A stretch of DNA of 64,000 nt, taken from NCBI GenBank assembly GCA_016704465.1, contig JADJAD010000006.1, positions 372,001 to 436,000 on the forward strand, written 5' to 3'. The stretch is from Gemmatimonadota bacterium. Lineage in GTDB: Bacteria > Gemmatimonadota > Gemmatimonadetes > Gemmatimonadales > Gemmatimonadaceae. The notes under the pieces were generated by a model. That model worked only from the letters and a program-made list of their open reading frames with translations, was not told the DNA's origin and did no database searches. Of this stretch, positions 17,231 through 26,528 are shown piece by piece. The position numbers and the translations under genes were made by a program. The number at the start of each line of letters is the position of its first letter. Within the stretch, counting starts at the first letter, position 1.

Positions 17231-20200
17231 TCACAGTCCGAGGGAAAGTCGAATGATGAAATACTTGGGGAGCGGCGAGACCGGGTTGTCATAGCCCAGG
17301 TCCCAGACCGTGCCGAAGTTGCCGGTGAGGTCGGGGTTGGCGGTGACTTCCGGATCCAGGCCGCTGTACTTCGTCCATAGCGCCAGGTTGCGCGCGCTGA
17401 ACGTCACGGAAGCCGTCCGGGAGCCAAGCAGGTTCTTGAGGTTGCGTGTGGCATCCCACACGATCGAGGCTTCGGCCCATCGGGTAAACGTGCCGTCTTC
17501 TGCGTAGCCCGCGTACGTCAGCGTCGGTCCGGCAAAGCCGGCGTAGGCCGCCTGCGACGCGACGGAGGCGTTGGGGTCATTGCGGGCCTTGCACGACCCG
17601 AAGCTCGCGCACTTGTTCAGTTCGGTGAAGTTCGTCTGGATGAAGTTGCCCTTGTAGACGAACATCGAACTCAGGCGAAGCGCTCCGTTGAAGAGGGAGA
17701 GACTTGGCGTCACCGTGAGCATGTCGGTCGGGTTCGTCACCCCGATGAAGGTGATCGAATCGTCGACCTGGACCTCGCTGATCTGCAGGACACCGTCGTT
17801 GTTGGCGTCGTTGTAGCCGCGGATCTTGCGGTCCCACATCCCGAACAGCGGGAAGTCCTGGACAAACTTGATGAAGCGATCTTCCGGTGGACGCAGGCTG
17901 GAGTCGAGTTCGAGCAGCTTGGAGTGGTTGATCGAGCCGTTGAGGCTCAGGTCAAACTGCGCGCCTCGCGCCTGGAAGACGGTGGCGGTAATGATGCCCT
18001 CGACGCCGCGGTTGCGCACGCGCCCCACGTTGTCGAGCTGTCCGGTGGCGATCAGCCCAGCCGAGCGCGGATAGGAGCGCTGTACCAGCGCATCCTTGCT
18101 CTTCTTCTCGTAGGCGGTCGCCTCCAGGCTGATCCGGCCGTCGAAGAAGTCGATGTCGAAGCCGCCTTCGAGCTCTGTCGTGCGCTCGGGTGCGAGGTTC
18201 GGGTTGCCGAGCGTCTGCAGCTGTGCGCCTGATGCCGTCGTGCCATTGACGAAGACCGTGGCCAGCTGCAGCCGCGTGAGCGCGGCGTCGGCCGGCGGCT
18301 GTACGCCCGAGGACCCGTAGGCCGTGCGGAACCGGAAGCTGGAGATCGCCTTGGTCTTCGGGAACCAGTCTTCGCTCGAGACGAGCCAGGAGACGCTGGC
18401 CTTGGGATAGTAGGCCGTCTTGAAGTTCTTGCCGAAGGTGCTGGCCCCGTCGGCGCGCATGGCGCCGGTGACGAACAGCCGGTCGTTGAGCGCGAACTGC
18501 TGCTCCACGTAGCCACCTGCGACTACCGACTGGATCGTCGCCTCGGCGTTGGAGACGGTTGCGGCGCCGGCGACCGTACTCGATCCCGGCGGAAGGTTGG
18601 CGGCGATCGCCGTCGTGATCCCGCGGTCGCGTCGATTGTACTGCGCGCCGACCGACGTCTTGGAGACGATCGACGGGAGAAGGTTGAAGGTGGCGGTCGT
18701 GCCAACATCGCCGGTGAACAGGACGGTGTTGGAGCGCGAATCGAGACGTCGGCCGAGGCTCGGCGCCAGGGCGGTGCCTCCCTCGCCGCGGCGCTGCAGG
18801 TTGTCGGAGAAGTTGGAGCTGACGTCAACGCCGACGGTGGCACGCGCCAGGAGCCATGGGAGCGGCGTGAAGTTTCCGTTCGCGGAGCTCGTCAGGCGCA
18901 CGAGCCGCTCGGCCGCTCGGGTGGCGAACGACTCACCGGGGCGGCGCTGGTTGAGCCAGCCGTCGTAGTCGTCCTTGAATCCCCGTCCCCAGGCCGCGTC
19001 GGTGAAGACCGTGTTGGTGGGAATCTGGCTGCGCTGGAACTGGAGGCTGTTGGAGAGGTTGAGGTCCGCCTTTGGGCCAAGCATCGCCGAGGCGTTGGCG
19101 CGCATCGCCGCGCGATTGAGGTAGTTCGGGTGGATCTGTTCGTCGGGGATGTCGGCGCCCCCGCGCTCGACCTTCAGGCGCGAGATCTCGGAATCGGACA
19201 GCTCGAGGTAGCCACGCTCACGTTCCCAGTCGCCAGCCACAAAATATCGGAACTGCTGTGCGCCGCCCGACACCTGCGCACCAGCCTGACGACGATAGCC
19301 GGTGCCGACCGGTGAACTGATGGCGTCGGCCATGGGATTCCACTGGCTGACGCTGTCCACGGTGCACTGACCCGCCGTCCGCGCGAGGTTCACGCAGTTT
19401 ACCTGCTGCCCCAGCGTGTTCTTGCCGAAGGCGTAGTAGTTCTCGTTCCACTTCGTCGGGCCGGGGATCACCCCTCCCTCGCCAAACAGGGTCCACTTGG
19501 GAGAGCCGGCGACGCCGCGCTTGGTCCGGATCACGATGACGCCATTGGCGGCGTCCGTGCCGTAGAGTGTGGCGGCGGCGGGGCCCTTCACGATCTCCAT
19601 TGACTCGATTTCGTCCGGGTTGATCGCCGTGACCGATCCGGCCGTCCATCCGTAGGACTGGATGTTGGTGCCGCCCCCGCTCCCTGCGCCCGTCGTATTG
19701 TCGACGCGGGCGCCGTCGACGATGATGAGCGGATTGTTCGGCTGCGACAGCGAGTTGAATCCGCGGATGCGGATGCGCGGCGCCGATCCAGTCATCCCGG
19801 CGTTGGCAAAGGTCATGAGCCCGGCGACGCGTCCCTGCAGCAGGTCGCCCACCGAAGTGATCGGGGCGGACATCGTGAGCGAGTCGGCGCGCAGCGTCGA
19901 GACGGCGTTACCGAGCTCGACCCTGCGCTGGTCGCCGGTCGCGGTGACGACGACCTGCGAGAGTTGCGATGCCGAGCGCTCGAGCGCGAAGTCCGCCACC
20001 ACCTCCCCGTTGTCCGACACCGTGACTCGCTCCGTCTTGGGCGCGTAGCCCAGCATGCGGACGGTCACCGCGTGCGTTCCCGCGGGAACCTGGCCCACCA
20101 CGTAGCGACCCTCATTGTCCGCCACCGCACCTAGTCGGGTGTTGGCAATGACCACCGTTGCTCCCGCTACCGGTGTTCCGGATCCCTGCTCGGTAATCCT

Positions 20201-20338
20201 GCCGCGAATCGTGCCGGCGAAGCGGACAGACTCCCGCTCGCTGTCGGGGCTTGGGGGGCCATGACTGCCGGCACCCAGCATCGGCGACGAAGCGAGGCCG
20301 AGGGGCAACAACATGGCCGGCAACAGACTGAGGCGCAT
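17231..20338 (-). CDS. SusC/RagA family TonB-linked outer-membrane transporter
   Basis: 1035 residues from the ATG at 20338, with AGGAG 7 bases upstream; the frame is open a further 120 codons upstream but without protein character. Order: signal peptide, carboxypeptidase-like (CarboxypepD_reg) domain at about residues 45-130 (GTIRGRITEQGSGTPVAGATVVI), TonB plug with IRIRGFNSL and IIVDGARVDN, the MEIVKGPAAATLYGTDAANGV signature, then a large beta-barrel ending in Leu. It imports bulky oligomers energised by TonB. The downstream SusD gene completes the complex. Transcription is probably from the promoter at 20435-20464. The ligand cannot be told from sequence. Confidence 0.93.
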   Translation of the reverse strand: MRLSLLPAMLLPLGLASSPMLGAGSHGPPSPDSERESVRFAGTIRGRITEQGSGTPVAGATVVIANTRLGAVADNEGRYVVGQVPAGTHAVTVRMLGYAPKTERVTVSDNGEVVADFALERSASQLSQVVVTATGDQRRVELGNAVSTLRADSLTMSAPITSVGDLLQGRVAGLMTFANAGMTGSAPRIRIRGFNSLSQPNNPLIIVDGARVDNTTGAGSGGGTNIQSYGWTAGSVTAINPDEIESMEIVKGPAAATLYGTDAANGVIVIRTKRGVAGSPKWTLFGEGGVIPGPTKWNENYYAFGKNTLGQQVNCVNLARTAGQCTVDSVSQWNPMADAISSPVGTGYRRQAGAQVSGGAQQFRYFVAGDWERERGYLELSDSEISRLKVERGGADIPDEQIHPNYLNRAAMRANASAMLGPKADLNLSNSLQFQRSQIPTNTVFTDAAWGRGFKDDYDGWLNQRRPGESFATRAAERLVRLTSSANGNFTPLPWLLARATVGVDVSSNFSDNLQRRGEGGTALAPSLGRRLDSRSNTVLFTGDVGTTATFNLLPSIVSKTSVGAQYNRRDRGITTAIAANLPPGSSTVAGAATVSNAEATIQSVVAGGYVEQQFALNDRLFVTGAMRADGASTFGKNFKTAYYPKASVSWLVSSEDWFPKTKAISSFRFRTAYGSSGVQPPADAALTRLQLATVFVNGTTASGAQLQTLGNPNLAPERTTELEGGFDIDFFDGRISLEATAYEKKSKDALVQRSYPRSAGLIATGQLDNVGRVRNRGVEGIITATVFQARGAQFDLSLNGSINHSKLLELDSSLRPPEDRFIKFVQDFPLFGMWDRKIRGYNDANNDGVLQISEVQVDDSITFIGVTNPTDMLTVTPSLSLFNGALRLSSMFVYKGNFIQTNFTELNKCASFGSCKARNDPNASVASQAAYAGFAGPTLTYAGYAEDGTFTRWAEASIVWDATRNLKNLLGSRTASVTFSARNLALWTKYSGLDPEVTANPDLTGNFGTVWDLGYDNPVSPLPKYFIIRLSLGL

Positions 20339-20434
20339 GAGTTCTCCTTTCAATTGTGCGGGGCACCGATGTGCGGGACAGTCTGGTGCGACGACGACAC
20401 ACGAGACCGCGAGAATCAGTGGCGATAGTGCATC

Positions 20435-20464
20435 ATTATTCGCATACAAATATGAAGACGTCAA
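20435..20464 (-). promoter_or_regulatory. Sigma70-like promoter for the SusC/SusD operon
   Basis: On the minus strand TTGACG (20464-20459, 5 of 6 consensus) is followed after 18 bases by AATAAT (20440-20435, 5 of 6 consensus). It lies in a conspicuous AT-rich patch within otherwise GC-rich DNA and predicts a 5' leader of about 90 bases before the SusC ATG at 20338. Confidence 0.6.
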
Positions 20465-20986
20465 GTAAGCCGCTGCACAATGCGACACACGCCGCGCGCC
20501 GCTGTCGCAATTCCACACGTGATGCGTTCGCGCGCACGCGATTTGATGTGAGGCGCGCGCTGCGAGGGACGGATGCGCGATGTTTGACGCTCGGGAAGGA
20601 GCCGAACCAGGTCGGCCGCTGAGACGGACGATGCCAGCTACATCATCAACACTGTTGGGTTTGCCACAGCACGAGTGCGCGAGCGACCGACCCGATCGCA
20701 CGTCCCGAACGATTCGGGGATTTCCGGGCGTTGAGTCACTGGACCTTCATGCACCGGGCTGCATGACTTGCGGTACGATGGACCACTCGGGCGTTGTGCC
20801 CCATCTGGTGCCCGACGGCGGAAAGACGGCCGAACGGGTCGCCTCACACCGGCTCCCCTGCGGGATCTGGGACCCAGAGACCAGACCGGCGCCGTCGCTG
20901 CTTCACGCACGGCGCTAGCTGCCTCAGCATTGCGCACCGCCTGCGGATGTGGTACGCTCGCAGTCTCCACTCACTTGGAGCTGACC
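20465..20986. other. Intergenic region between divergent SusC and OmpA-like genes
   Basis: About 520 bases upstream of the SusC promoter. The OmpA frame is open back to 20768, but translation there is arginine-rich and not signal-like. No RNA gene or repeat was recognised. Confidence 0.35.
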
Positions 20987-22030
20987 GTGACTCTTCGCAT
21001 CTCGCGCGTCACCCTGCTCACGCTGATTGTGGCCGCTGCCGCGCTGCATCCCCACCAGCTCGCGGCGCAGGACAGTACCGCGGCGCCTGGCACCGGCGTC
21101 TGGCGCAACTATGACTTTGTTCGCGGCGACAGCATCTGGTACGCCAGCGACTTCCGCGATGAGCGTGTGGGTCGCTTTCCGGCCAGCCAGCTGGAATTCG
21201 TGAGCGGGAACATGGAGATCGTCGAGCGGAACGGCGCAAAGCTGCTTGAAGCCAAGAGCGCGGCGGTGGTGCGTATCCCCCTCCCAACCGAACTTCCTGC
21301 GCAATATTCCGTCGAGTTTCGGCTGGAGATCGGTGCGGCCAATTTCTTTACCAGCCTGTACAGCTCGCCGCACGAGGGGTCGAACGGACGTTACGCCACG
21401 GACTACGTGCACCTGTACTCACGTCCGGGCATTTACCGCGGCTCGGCGGAGCGTTCGGCCGCCACGGAGCGCTCGTTCGTCAAGAACATGGTGCCGATTC
21501 GCCTGCAGGTTGACGGCGAGTACGCCATTCTTTACGTGGGCTCGACACGTGTGGGCATGGTGCCTAACGCGAATTTCGCCCGAAGCAAGACGCTGCAGCT
21601 CTCAATGAACGGGCAACCGGGGCGCGAAACGTACCTGAGTGACATCGTGGTTGCCGTGGGGTTGGATCCGCTGTACGAAACGCTCCTGAAGACGGGGGAA
21701 GTCACGACGTATGGCCTCTACTTCGACGTCGACAGCGACCGTCTGCGTCCGGAATCAACGCCGCAGCTCGACGCGCTCACCAAGATGCTGACCGATCACG
21801 CGGATCTCACAGTCGCGATTGAAGGTCACACCGATGCGACAGGCGACGACGCACACAATCAGTCATTGTCCGAGCGACGGGCGGCAGCAGTCGTTGCATA
21901 TCTCACGACGAATGGAATCGCGGCGGCTCGGCTCGCGGCGGTTGGCAAAGGAGAATCGGTGCCCGTGGGAGACAACGGGACTGCGTTGGGTCGAGCGCAG
22001 AACCGACGCGTCGTGATTCGCAAACAGTAG
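20987..22030 (+). CDS. OmpA family exported protein
   Basis: 347 residues from a GTG at 20987, chosen because TTGGAG lies 7 bases upstream and the N-terminus becomes a signal peptide (VTLLTLIVAAAALHPHQLAAQ). Residues about 40-230 look like a concanavalin/LamG-type sandwich (YDFVRGDSIWYASDF, IPLPTELPAQYSVEFRL). The C-terminal 110 residues are an OmpA peptidoglycan-binding domain: GLYFDVDSDRLRPES, VAIEGHTDATGDD, LSERRAAAVVAYL and AQNRRVVIRK. It presumably ties the outer membrane to peptidoglycan, with an unusual beta-sandwich in place of a barrel. It is followed after 18 bases by the serine hydrolase gene, possibly co-transcribed. Confidence 0.87.
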   Translation: MTLRISRVTLLTLIVAAAALHPHQLAAQDSTAAPGTGVWRNYDFVRGDSIWYASDFRDERVGRFPASQLEFVSGNMEIVERNGAKLLEAKSAAVVRIPLPTELPAQYSVEFRLEIGAANFFTSLYSSPHEGSNGRYATDYVHLYSRPGIYRGSAERSAATERSFVKNMVPIRLQVDGEYAILYVGSTRVGMVPNANFARSKTLQLSMNGQPGRETYLSDIVVAVGLDPLYETLLKTGEVTTYGLYFDVDSDRLRPESTPQLDALTKMLTDHADLTVAIEGHTDATGDDAHNQSLSERRAAAVVAYLTTNGIAAARLAAVGKGESVPVGDNGTALGRAQNRRVVIRKQ

Positions 22031-22048
22031 CGCCACCCTGCCAATCAT

Positions 22049-23485
22049 ATGAACCGCCTGTTCACCGCCTGGCTGCTCGCTGCCCTGCTCCTCCCCGCGC
22101 CCTCCCTTGCCCAGCAGAAGGAGACGTTCGACGCCTGGGCGCCGCAGCGTGAAATGATCCGCCGAGGACAGCAGGCCGTCTTCATGTGCAACGGACTCTT
22201 CACCTCCAACCGAACGCTGGAGCAGGTCTTCGCGCAGGAACTGGCGTTCTTCCCCGAGCCGATCGGGACGCCGCGGGGTGGTGACTACCTGGTCGACAAG
22301 GCGCGGAAAGCGGTGGCCATCGGGTCGCCATGGAGCGGAGCGCCGGTCATGCGCGCCGCGTTCCGCGAGGGACTGGGCTGCGTCGTCATGTCGCCGGATC
22401 AGGGCTTCGAGGACATCGACGCACTCCCGATCCTGAAAACGCCGCCGCTGGCCGGCGACCCGGCCACCATCCCGTGGCCCAACGGGGACCTGGTGAAGAA
22501 GCAGCCCCTCCCCGCGAACGTGGACGCGGCAGCGTTGCAAGCGGCATCGGATTGGGCGTTCAACCGGCCGACGCCCGAGCAGGTCACGCTGAGCCTCATG
22601 GTCATCCAGAACGGCCAGATCATCCACGAACGGTATGCCCCGGGCGTGGACATGCACACCCGCACGCGCACCTGGTCCACGGCCAAGAGTATCGCCGGGA
22701 CGCTCATCGGCATCCTGGTAGACCAGGGAGAGCTGCGCCTCGACGAACCCCTTGGCTTCGCCTGGCAACCGAAGGCGCTGCTGTCCGAGAGCGACCCGCG
22801 GAACGCCATCACGCTCCGGCACGTGCTGAACATGTCGAGCGGGCTGTACCCCATCGACAACGCTGGACTCGAGTACGCCACGGGCTCGGGCCTGTCGTAC
22901 TGGGCGGGGACCAGCTCCGTGCAGGGCGCGCTCCACAAGGCGCTGGTGCGCACGCCCGGCACCGTGTGGGACTACGAGAACTACGAGACGCTGCTGGCGG
23001 TCTACAAGATGAAGCAGGCCATCGGCGACCCGCAGGCGTACCTGGAATTTCCCCGCAAGGCGCTGCTGGACAAGCTCGGGATGCGCAGCACGCTGCTCAG
23101 CACCGACCGCTTCGGCGACTTCATCCTCAGCAGCCAGGTCTACACCAACGCCCGTGACCTGGCGCGACTCGGCATCCTCTACCAGCAGGGCGGCATGTGG
23201 AACGGTGAGCGCATCCTGTCCAAGGAGTGGATCGACTTCGAGCGCACGCCGGCGCCGGCCACCGCGAAGATCGGCAATGCCTACGGCGGCCAGTGGTGGC
23301 TCGTCCCCGACAACCGGAAGGGCGAGGTACCGGCGGACGCGTATACCACCGCGGGCAATCGTGGCCAGTACGTGATCGTGGTCCCCTCGAAGCACCTGGT
23401 CATCGTCCGCCGCGGGCTCGACTGGGGGCGCCAGGGTTTCGACCAGTGGGGGATCACGCGCGAGGTGTTGAAGGCGATTCGTTAG
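22049..23485 (+). CDS. Serine hydrolase, class C beta-lactamase/penicillin-binding fold
   Basis: 478 residues with a signal peptide (LLAALLLPAPSLAQ). The beta-lactamase family catalytic motifs are present: S-T-A-K with Ser210 and Lys213, Tyr309-x-Asn311 (YEN), and TAGNRGQY near the C-terminus standing for the KTG/HxG strand. Such enzymes act as esterases, D-aminopeptidases or carboxypeptidases in the periplasm; antibiotic hydrolysis cannot be claimed from sequence. Residues 30-180 form an extra N-terminal region (QAVFMCNGLFTSNRTLEQVF) seen in some 6-aminohexanoate-dimer-hydrolase-like proteins. It lies 18 bases after the OmpA-like gene. Confidence 0.88.
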   Translation: MNRLFTAWLLAALLLPAPSLAQQKETFDAWAPQREMIRRGQQAVFMCNGLFTSNRTLEQVFAQELAFFPEPIGTPRGGDYLVDKARKAVAIGSPWSGAPVMRAAFREGLGCVVMSPDQGFEDIDALPILKTPPLAGDPATIPWPNGDLVKKQPLPANVDAAALQAASDWAFNRPTPEQVTLSLMVIQNGQIIHERYAPGVDMHTRTRTWSTAKSIAGTLIGILVDQGELRLDEPLGFAWQPKALLSESDPRNAITLRHVLNMSSGLYPIDNAGLEYATGSGLSYWAGTSSVQGALHKALVRTPGTVWDYENYETLLAVYKMKQAIGDPQAYLEFPRKALLDKLGMRSTLLSTDRFGDFILSSQVYTNARDLARLGILYQQGGMWNGERILSKEWIDFERTPAPATAKIGNAYGGQWWLVPDNRKGEVPADAYTTAGNRGQYVIVVPSKHLVIVRRGLDWGRQGFDQWGITREVLKAIR

Positions 23486-23622
23486 GCGGGCACGGCCGGC
23501 GCGACCGTACGAGAAGCAGCCTGTTCCTTCAGCCGGTCTCGAGCACCAGTCGCGCCATTGTCACCTGCCGAATGCCGTTCTCGACCGGTGACGTCGGCGA
23601 TGGTGGACGGGTCACTCGTTGC

Positions 23623-24231
23623 ATGGCCACCAGTCTCCGCGTACGGCGCACGGTACGACGCGTGCTGCTGCTTGCCAGCATGGGCCTGGGCATGCCGATC
23701 GGCGCTCAGCGCCCGACGGTACAGCGGAACGTGGCGCTCGGGGTGCTCTGGCAGTCAGCACCCTCGTTCATTTGGGAGCGCGGTGTCCTTGTGGACGCTG
23801 GCATCCGAATTCCCGTTGGCGCCTGGTTGTACGTGCATCCGAACCTCGAGATGTCCCGCTCCACGTTCTCCGGTTCGGGCGGGGACATTTGCATACCCGT
23901 TGATCGCCAACCTACCGAACAACTGCCTCGATGTTTTGACCGGCCACTGCACGAAGTCACCGGTGGACTTGGCGTGCGTTTGGAGGGCGCGAACACCACG
24001 CACAACCGGAGGCACCTCCGAGGCGCCATCGGTTTCGCCGTGCTGCGGAGCTTCGAGCAAGCCAATCCCGGCGAGCGGGCGCATTTCGTGGTCCCCGAGG
24101 CGGCCCTCGGCGTTGGCTCACGCCTGACTGGACCCGCCTGGGGCATGGAGGCACGCCTGCGCCGCCTGTCGCGGTGGGGCACGGAAGGCCCGCACACGCA
24201 ACTGGCCCTGCGTACCTTCGTAACGTGGTAG
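23623..24231 (+). CDS. Hypothetical exported protein, probable beta-barrel
   Basis: 202 residues from the ATG at 23623, giving a signal peptide (VLLLASMGLGMPIGAQ). No family was recognised. Alternating hydrophobic strands (VALGVLWQSAPSFIW, IRIPVGAWLYVHPNLE, AALGVGSRL) ending in a Trp-terminated strand (LALRTFVTW) suggest a small outer-membrane barrel. Two Cys residues (GGDICIPVD, LPRCFD) could form a disulphide. It stands alone between the serine hydrolase and a convergent BNR gene. The frame is open upstream, so the start is uncertain by some residues. Confidence 0.6.
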   Translation: MATSLRVRRTVRRVLLLASMGLGMPIGAQRPTVQRNVALGVLWQSAPSFIWERGVLVDAGIRIPVGAWLYVHPNLEMSRSTFSGSGGDICIPVDRQPTEQLPRCFDRPLHEVTGGLGVRLEGANTTHNRRHLRGAIGFAVLRSFEQANPGERAHFVVPEAALGVGSRLTGPAWGMEARLRRLSRWGTEGPHTQLALRTFVTW

Positions 24232-24334
24232 CGGCGGTCACGATCGACGACCGACACGCTGTTCCGTACGATCGCGTCGCAACGCCAGCGGTCGCGCCGG
24301 GCTGACTGGCATCGGCGATGCACGCACCCGCCGC

Positions 24335-25591
24335 CTAACGCCGCACCTCGTACCGCCGAAACCCGAAGCCCAACCGCTTCGCCGCCGGGTGCTGGATGGG
24401 GACGGCGACGCCGAGGCTCCCATCCTGCAGGAACGACATCCCCAGGTACTCGCCCGCGGCGCTGCGCACGGTCGCCGTGTCTGGAGGAAAGCCCCCTTCG
24501 AACGCCTCCGGACGAAACACGGACGCGCGCGCGACCCGCGGCGCCGAGTCACCCGCGGACTCAATCCACGCCACGGAGGCCGTCAGGCTGTCGCCCATGC
24601 CGGTGAACCAGGTCGCGGCGAGCTGGCCGTCGCCACGTGCAATGAGATAGGGGAAGTACGTCACGGCACTGTCGCGGGCGATTTCCCAGGTAGTCCATGT
24701 GGCGCCCTGGTCCCGCGAGCGCGCCAACCACATCGCCCGCTCATGCGCCCACAACAGGAAGAGTGCGCCCGTCGAATCCCAGGCGACGGGTTCGACCCAG
24801 CGCGGCTGCGGCGCCTCGCTCCAGGTCGGGGGATTGGTCGTCGTGTCGCGCATCGCCTGCCACGCCCTCGTGCCAGGGGGGGTGCGCTTGGTCCAGGTCG
24901 CACCGCGATCGGTGGAGACAAAGAGCCAGTCCTCGCCAGCATTGAACGAGTTGCCGGAGACGGAGATCGGAACAACGCGGGCCGCCAGCTCCCCGGTCGG
25001 GCCGATGGCGAAGTGGCTCGACCCTCCCATCGGGTGAATGCGCGACAGTTCGGTCCAGGTGCGCCCGCCGTCGACGCTGCGCACGTGCGTGACGCCGGCA
25101 CCGTCGTTCCAGATGGCGTGCGCGCTGTTCGTCGCCGAGACATCGATCCACGGGCGATCGTCGAGGCGCGTGTCGGAGAGCTGCTGCCACTGCCAGGTCG
25201 CACCGCCATCGCGGCTGGTCGCGAGATCGATGCGCGTCCCCACGGACTCCGTGCGGTCGAAGCTCATGTGGAGGAAGTACAACGTGCTGTCGGGTCCCAC
25301 GGCAAGCTCTACATCGGAGTTGCCGACCGCACCGTCAGCGCGAGTGCCGATGTTGACGGTCGCCCACGAGTGACCATTGTCGTCGCTGCGATAGAGGTGC
25401 GGCACGGTGTCGCCGTAGCCGGCGACGAAGATGCTGCCCGACGGGTGCTGCACCACCATGGGCTCCCGACCAAGCCGATTCACGAACTCGCTGGAGTCAA
25501 CAAGGACGAGCGATGGGGTCGCTGGGACGGCGGGAGCGCGATCGCCGCACGCGGCGACGCAGAGAACGGCGATGCTCAGCAGGCCACGCAT
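24335..25591 (-). CDS. BNR-repeat (sialidase-like) lipoprotein
   Basis: 418 residues; lipoprotein signal with lipobox LCVAAC near residue 15. At least four Asp-box/BNR units are visible (SDDNGHSW, SRDGGATW, SVDGGRTW, STDRGATW, SRDQGATW), spaced as in six-bladed sialidase-type propellers. Catalytic sialidase residues (Arg triad, Tyr/Glu pair) cannot be confirmed by eye, so a hydrolytic role is not claimed. It is of the same general family as the split gene at 12.5-14.5 kb but not a close copy. The stop codon lies in the motif CGTTAGGCG, which recurs at other gene ends here. Confidence 0.82.
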   Translation of the reverse strand: MRGLLSIAVLCVAACGDRAPAVPATPSLVLVDSSEFVNRLGREPMVVQHPSGSIFVAGYGDTVPHLYRSDDNGHSWATVNIGTRADGAVGNSDVELAVGPDSTLYFLHMSFDRTESVGTRIDLATSRDGGATWQWQQLSDTRLDDRPWIDVSATNSAHAIWNDGAGVTHVRSVDGGRTWTELSRIHPMGGSSHFAIGPTGELAARVVPISVSGNSFNAGEDWLFVSTDRGATWTKRTPPGTRAWQAMRDTTTNPPTWSEAPQPRWVEPVAWDSTGALFLLWAHERAMWLARSRDQGATWTTWEIARDSAVTYFPYLIARGDGQLAATWFTGMGDSLTASVAWIESAGDSAPRVARASVFRPEAFEGGFPPDTATVRSAAGEYLGMSFLQDGSLGVAVPIQHPAAKRLGFGFRRYEVRR

Positions 25592-26011
25592 GCGGGGGCT
25601 CCGTAGGTTGTGAGGGCGTCAGGACGTGCCTGACCAAGCGGTTTCTTACCGAGAGGTAACAGCGCAAGCAGTTTTCGTCGAAACACTCGGCCGGCAACTG
25701 TCAGGCGACACCGCTGACCTGACAAGAATGCACGGCGTACTCCGCGTCGGCGATCCCCCGGTACCGCCGTATCGCACGACGGGCTTCTCGAAGCGCACAC
25801 TGCCGGCGTCGACGTCCAGCAGGTGTTCCCTCGGGTCGCCGGTTCCGGAAGAGTGAGGAGGAGGTCCCGGACGGCCTGCGGGCTGCCTCGCCTAGCAGCG
25901 TTCTACGCGGTTGGGCATCGGACGGCGCTCCCGACGCTCCGTCCTCGATTGACCACCGTGCGGCCGCGCCGCAGCTTATTCCTTGGACGGACAGGATTCA
26001 GGGTGACGACG
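25592..26011. other. Intergenic region between divergent genes
   Basis: About 420 bases between the BNR lipoprotein start and a small lipoprotein start. Promoters for both should be here, but no clear core elements, RNA or repeats were seen. Confidence 0.35.
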
Positions 26012-26443
26012 ATGCATACGCCGCAAACCATTCGAGCCGCAGCCACGGCGCTCTGTATCGCAGGAGCCAGCCTCGCGTGCCACGGGTCGCCGACTTCGCC
26101 CGCCACGGAGCTGACGGTCAGCCTCCGTGCCATCGCCGACGGCGCATTCGAGATGCGCGTCAGCAACACGGGCACCGGCCCGGTGCTGCTCTCAGGCTGC
26201 CCGGACGCGCCCAGTTTTGTCGTGGAACGACGCGACGGCGAGCGGTGGTCAGAATCCACGTCCTTCAATGTTATGTGTATTGCGATCCTCACCCCGAAGA
26301 CGCTCGCCCTCGCGCCCGGCGACACCGTTGTCCGGCGCGTGGACGTGGCGCAGCGGGGTACCTTTCGCGCGCGCCTGTACGTCGGGCCGGACTACGGACG
26401 ACCGCAGCAGGTGCTCACGTCGGGTCCCGTATCCTTGCCGTAG
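26012..26443 (+). CDS. Small hypothetical lipoprotein
   Basis: 143 residues from the ATG at 26012. The lipoprotein signal ends in lipobox ASLAC. The mature part (ELTVSLRAIADGAFEMRVSNTGTGPVLLSGC, then VERRDGERWSE and LAPGDTVVRRVDV) is a single immunoglobulin-like beta-sandwich with two Cys residues. It resembles small periplasmic domains that bind or shield exported proteins, but no named family is claimed. Earlier in-frame starts exist to 25823 but lack a signal. Confidence 0.65.
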   Translation: MHTPQTIRAAATALCIAGASLACHGSPTSPATELTVSLRAIADGAFEMRVSNTGTGPVLLSGCPDAPSFVVERRDGERWSESTSFNVMCIAILTPKTLALAPGDTVVRRVDVAQRGTFRARLYVGPDYGRPQQVLTSGPVSLP

Positions 26444-26528
26444 CGGCCGCCATTTTCCTTGGTCGGCACAACAGCGCCTGCAGCCGATAGCAAGGGGTGC
26501 CTGAGCGCTTCGCGCGCGTGAGCAGAAC

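Noticed and set aside
20580..20760. tRNA or small RNA in the long SusC/OmpA spacer
   Set aside because: No cloverleaf, anticodon arm or conserved RNA core was found by eye.
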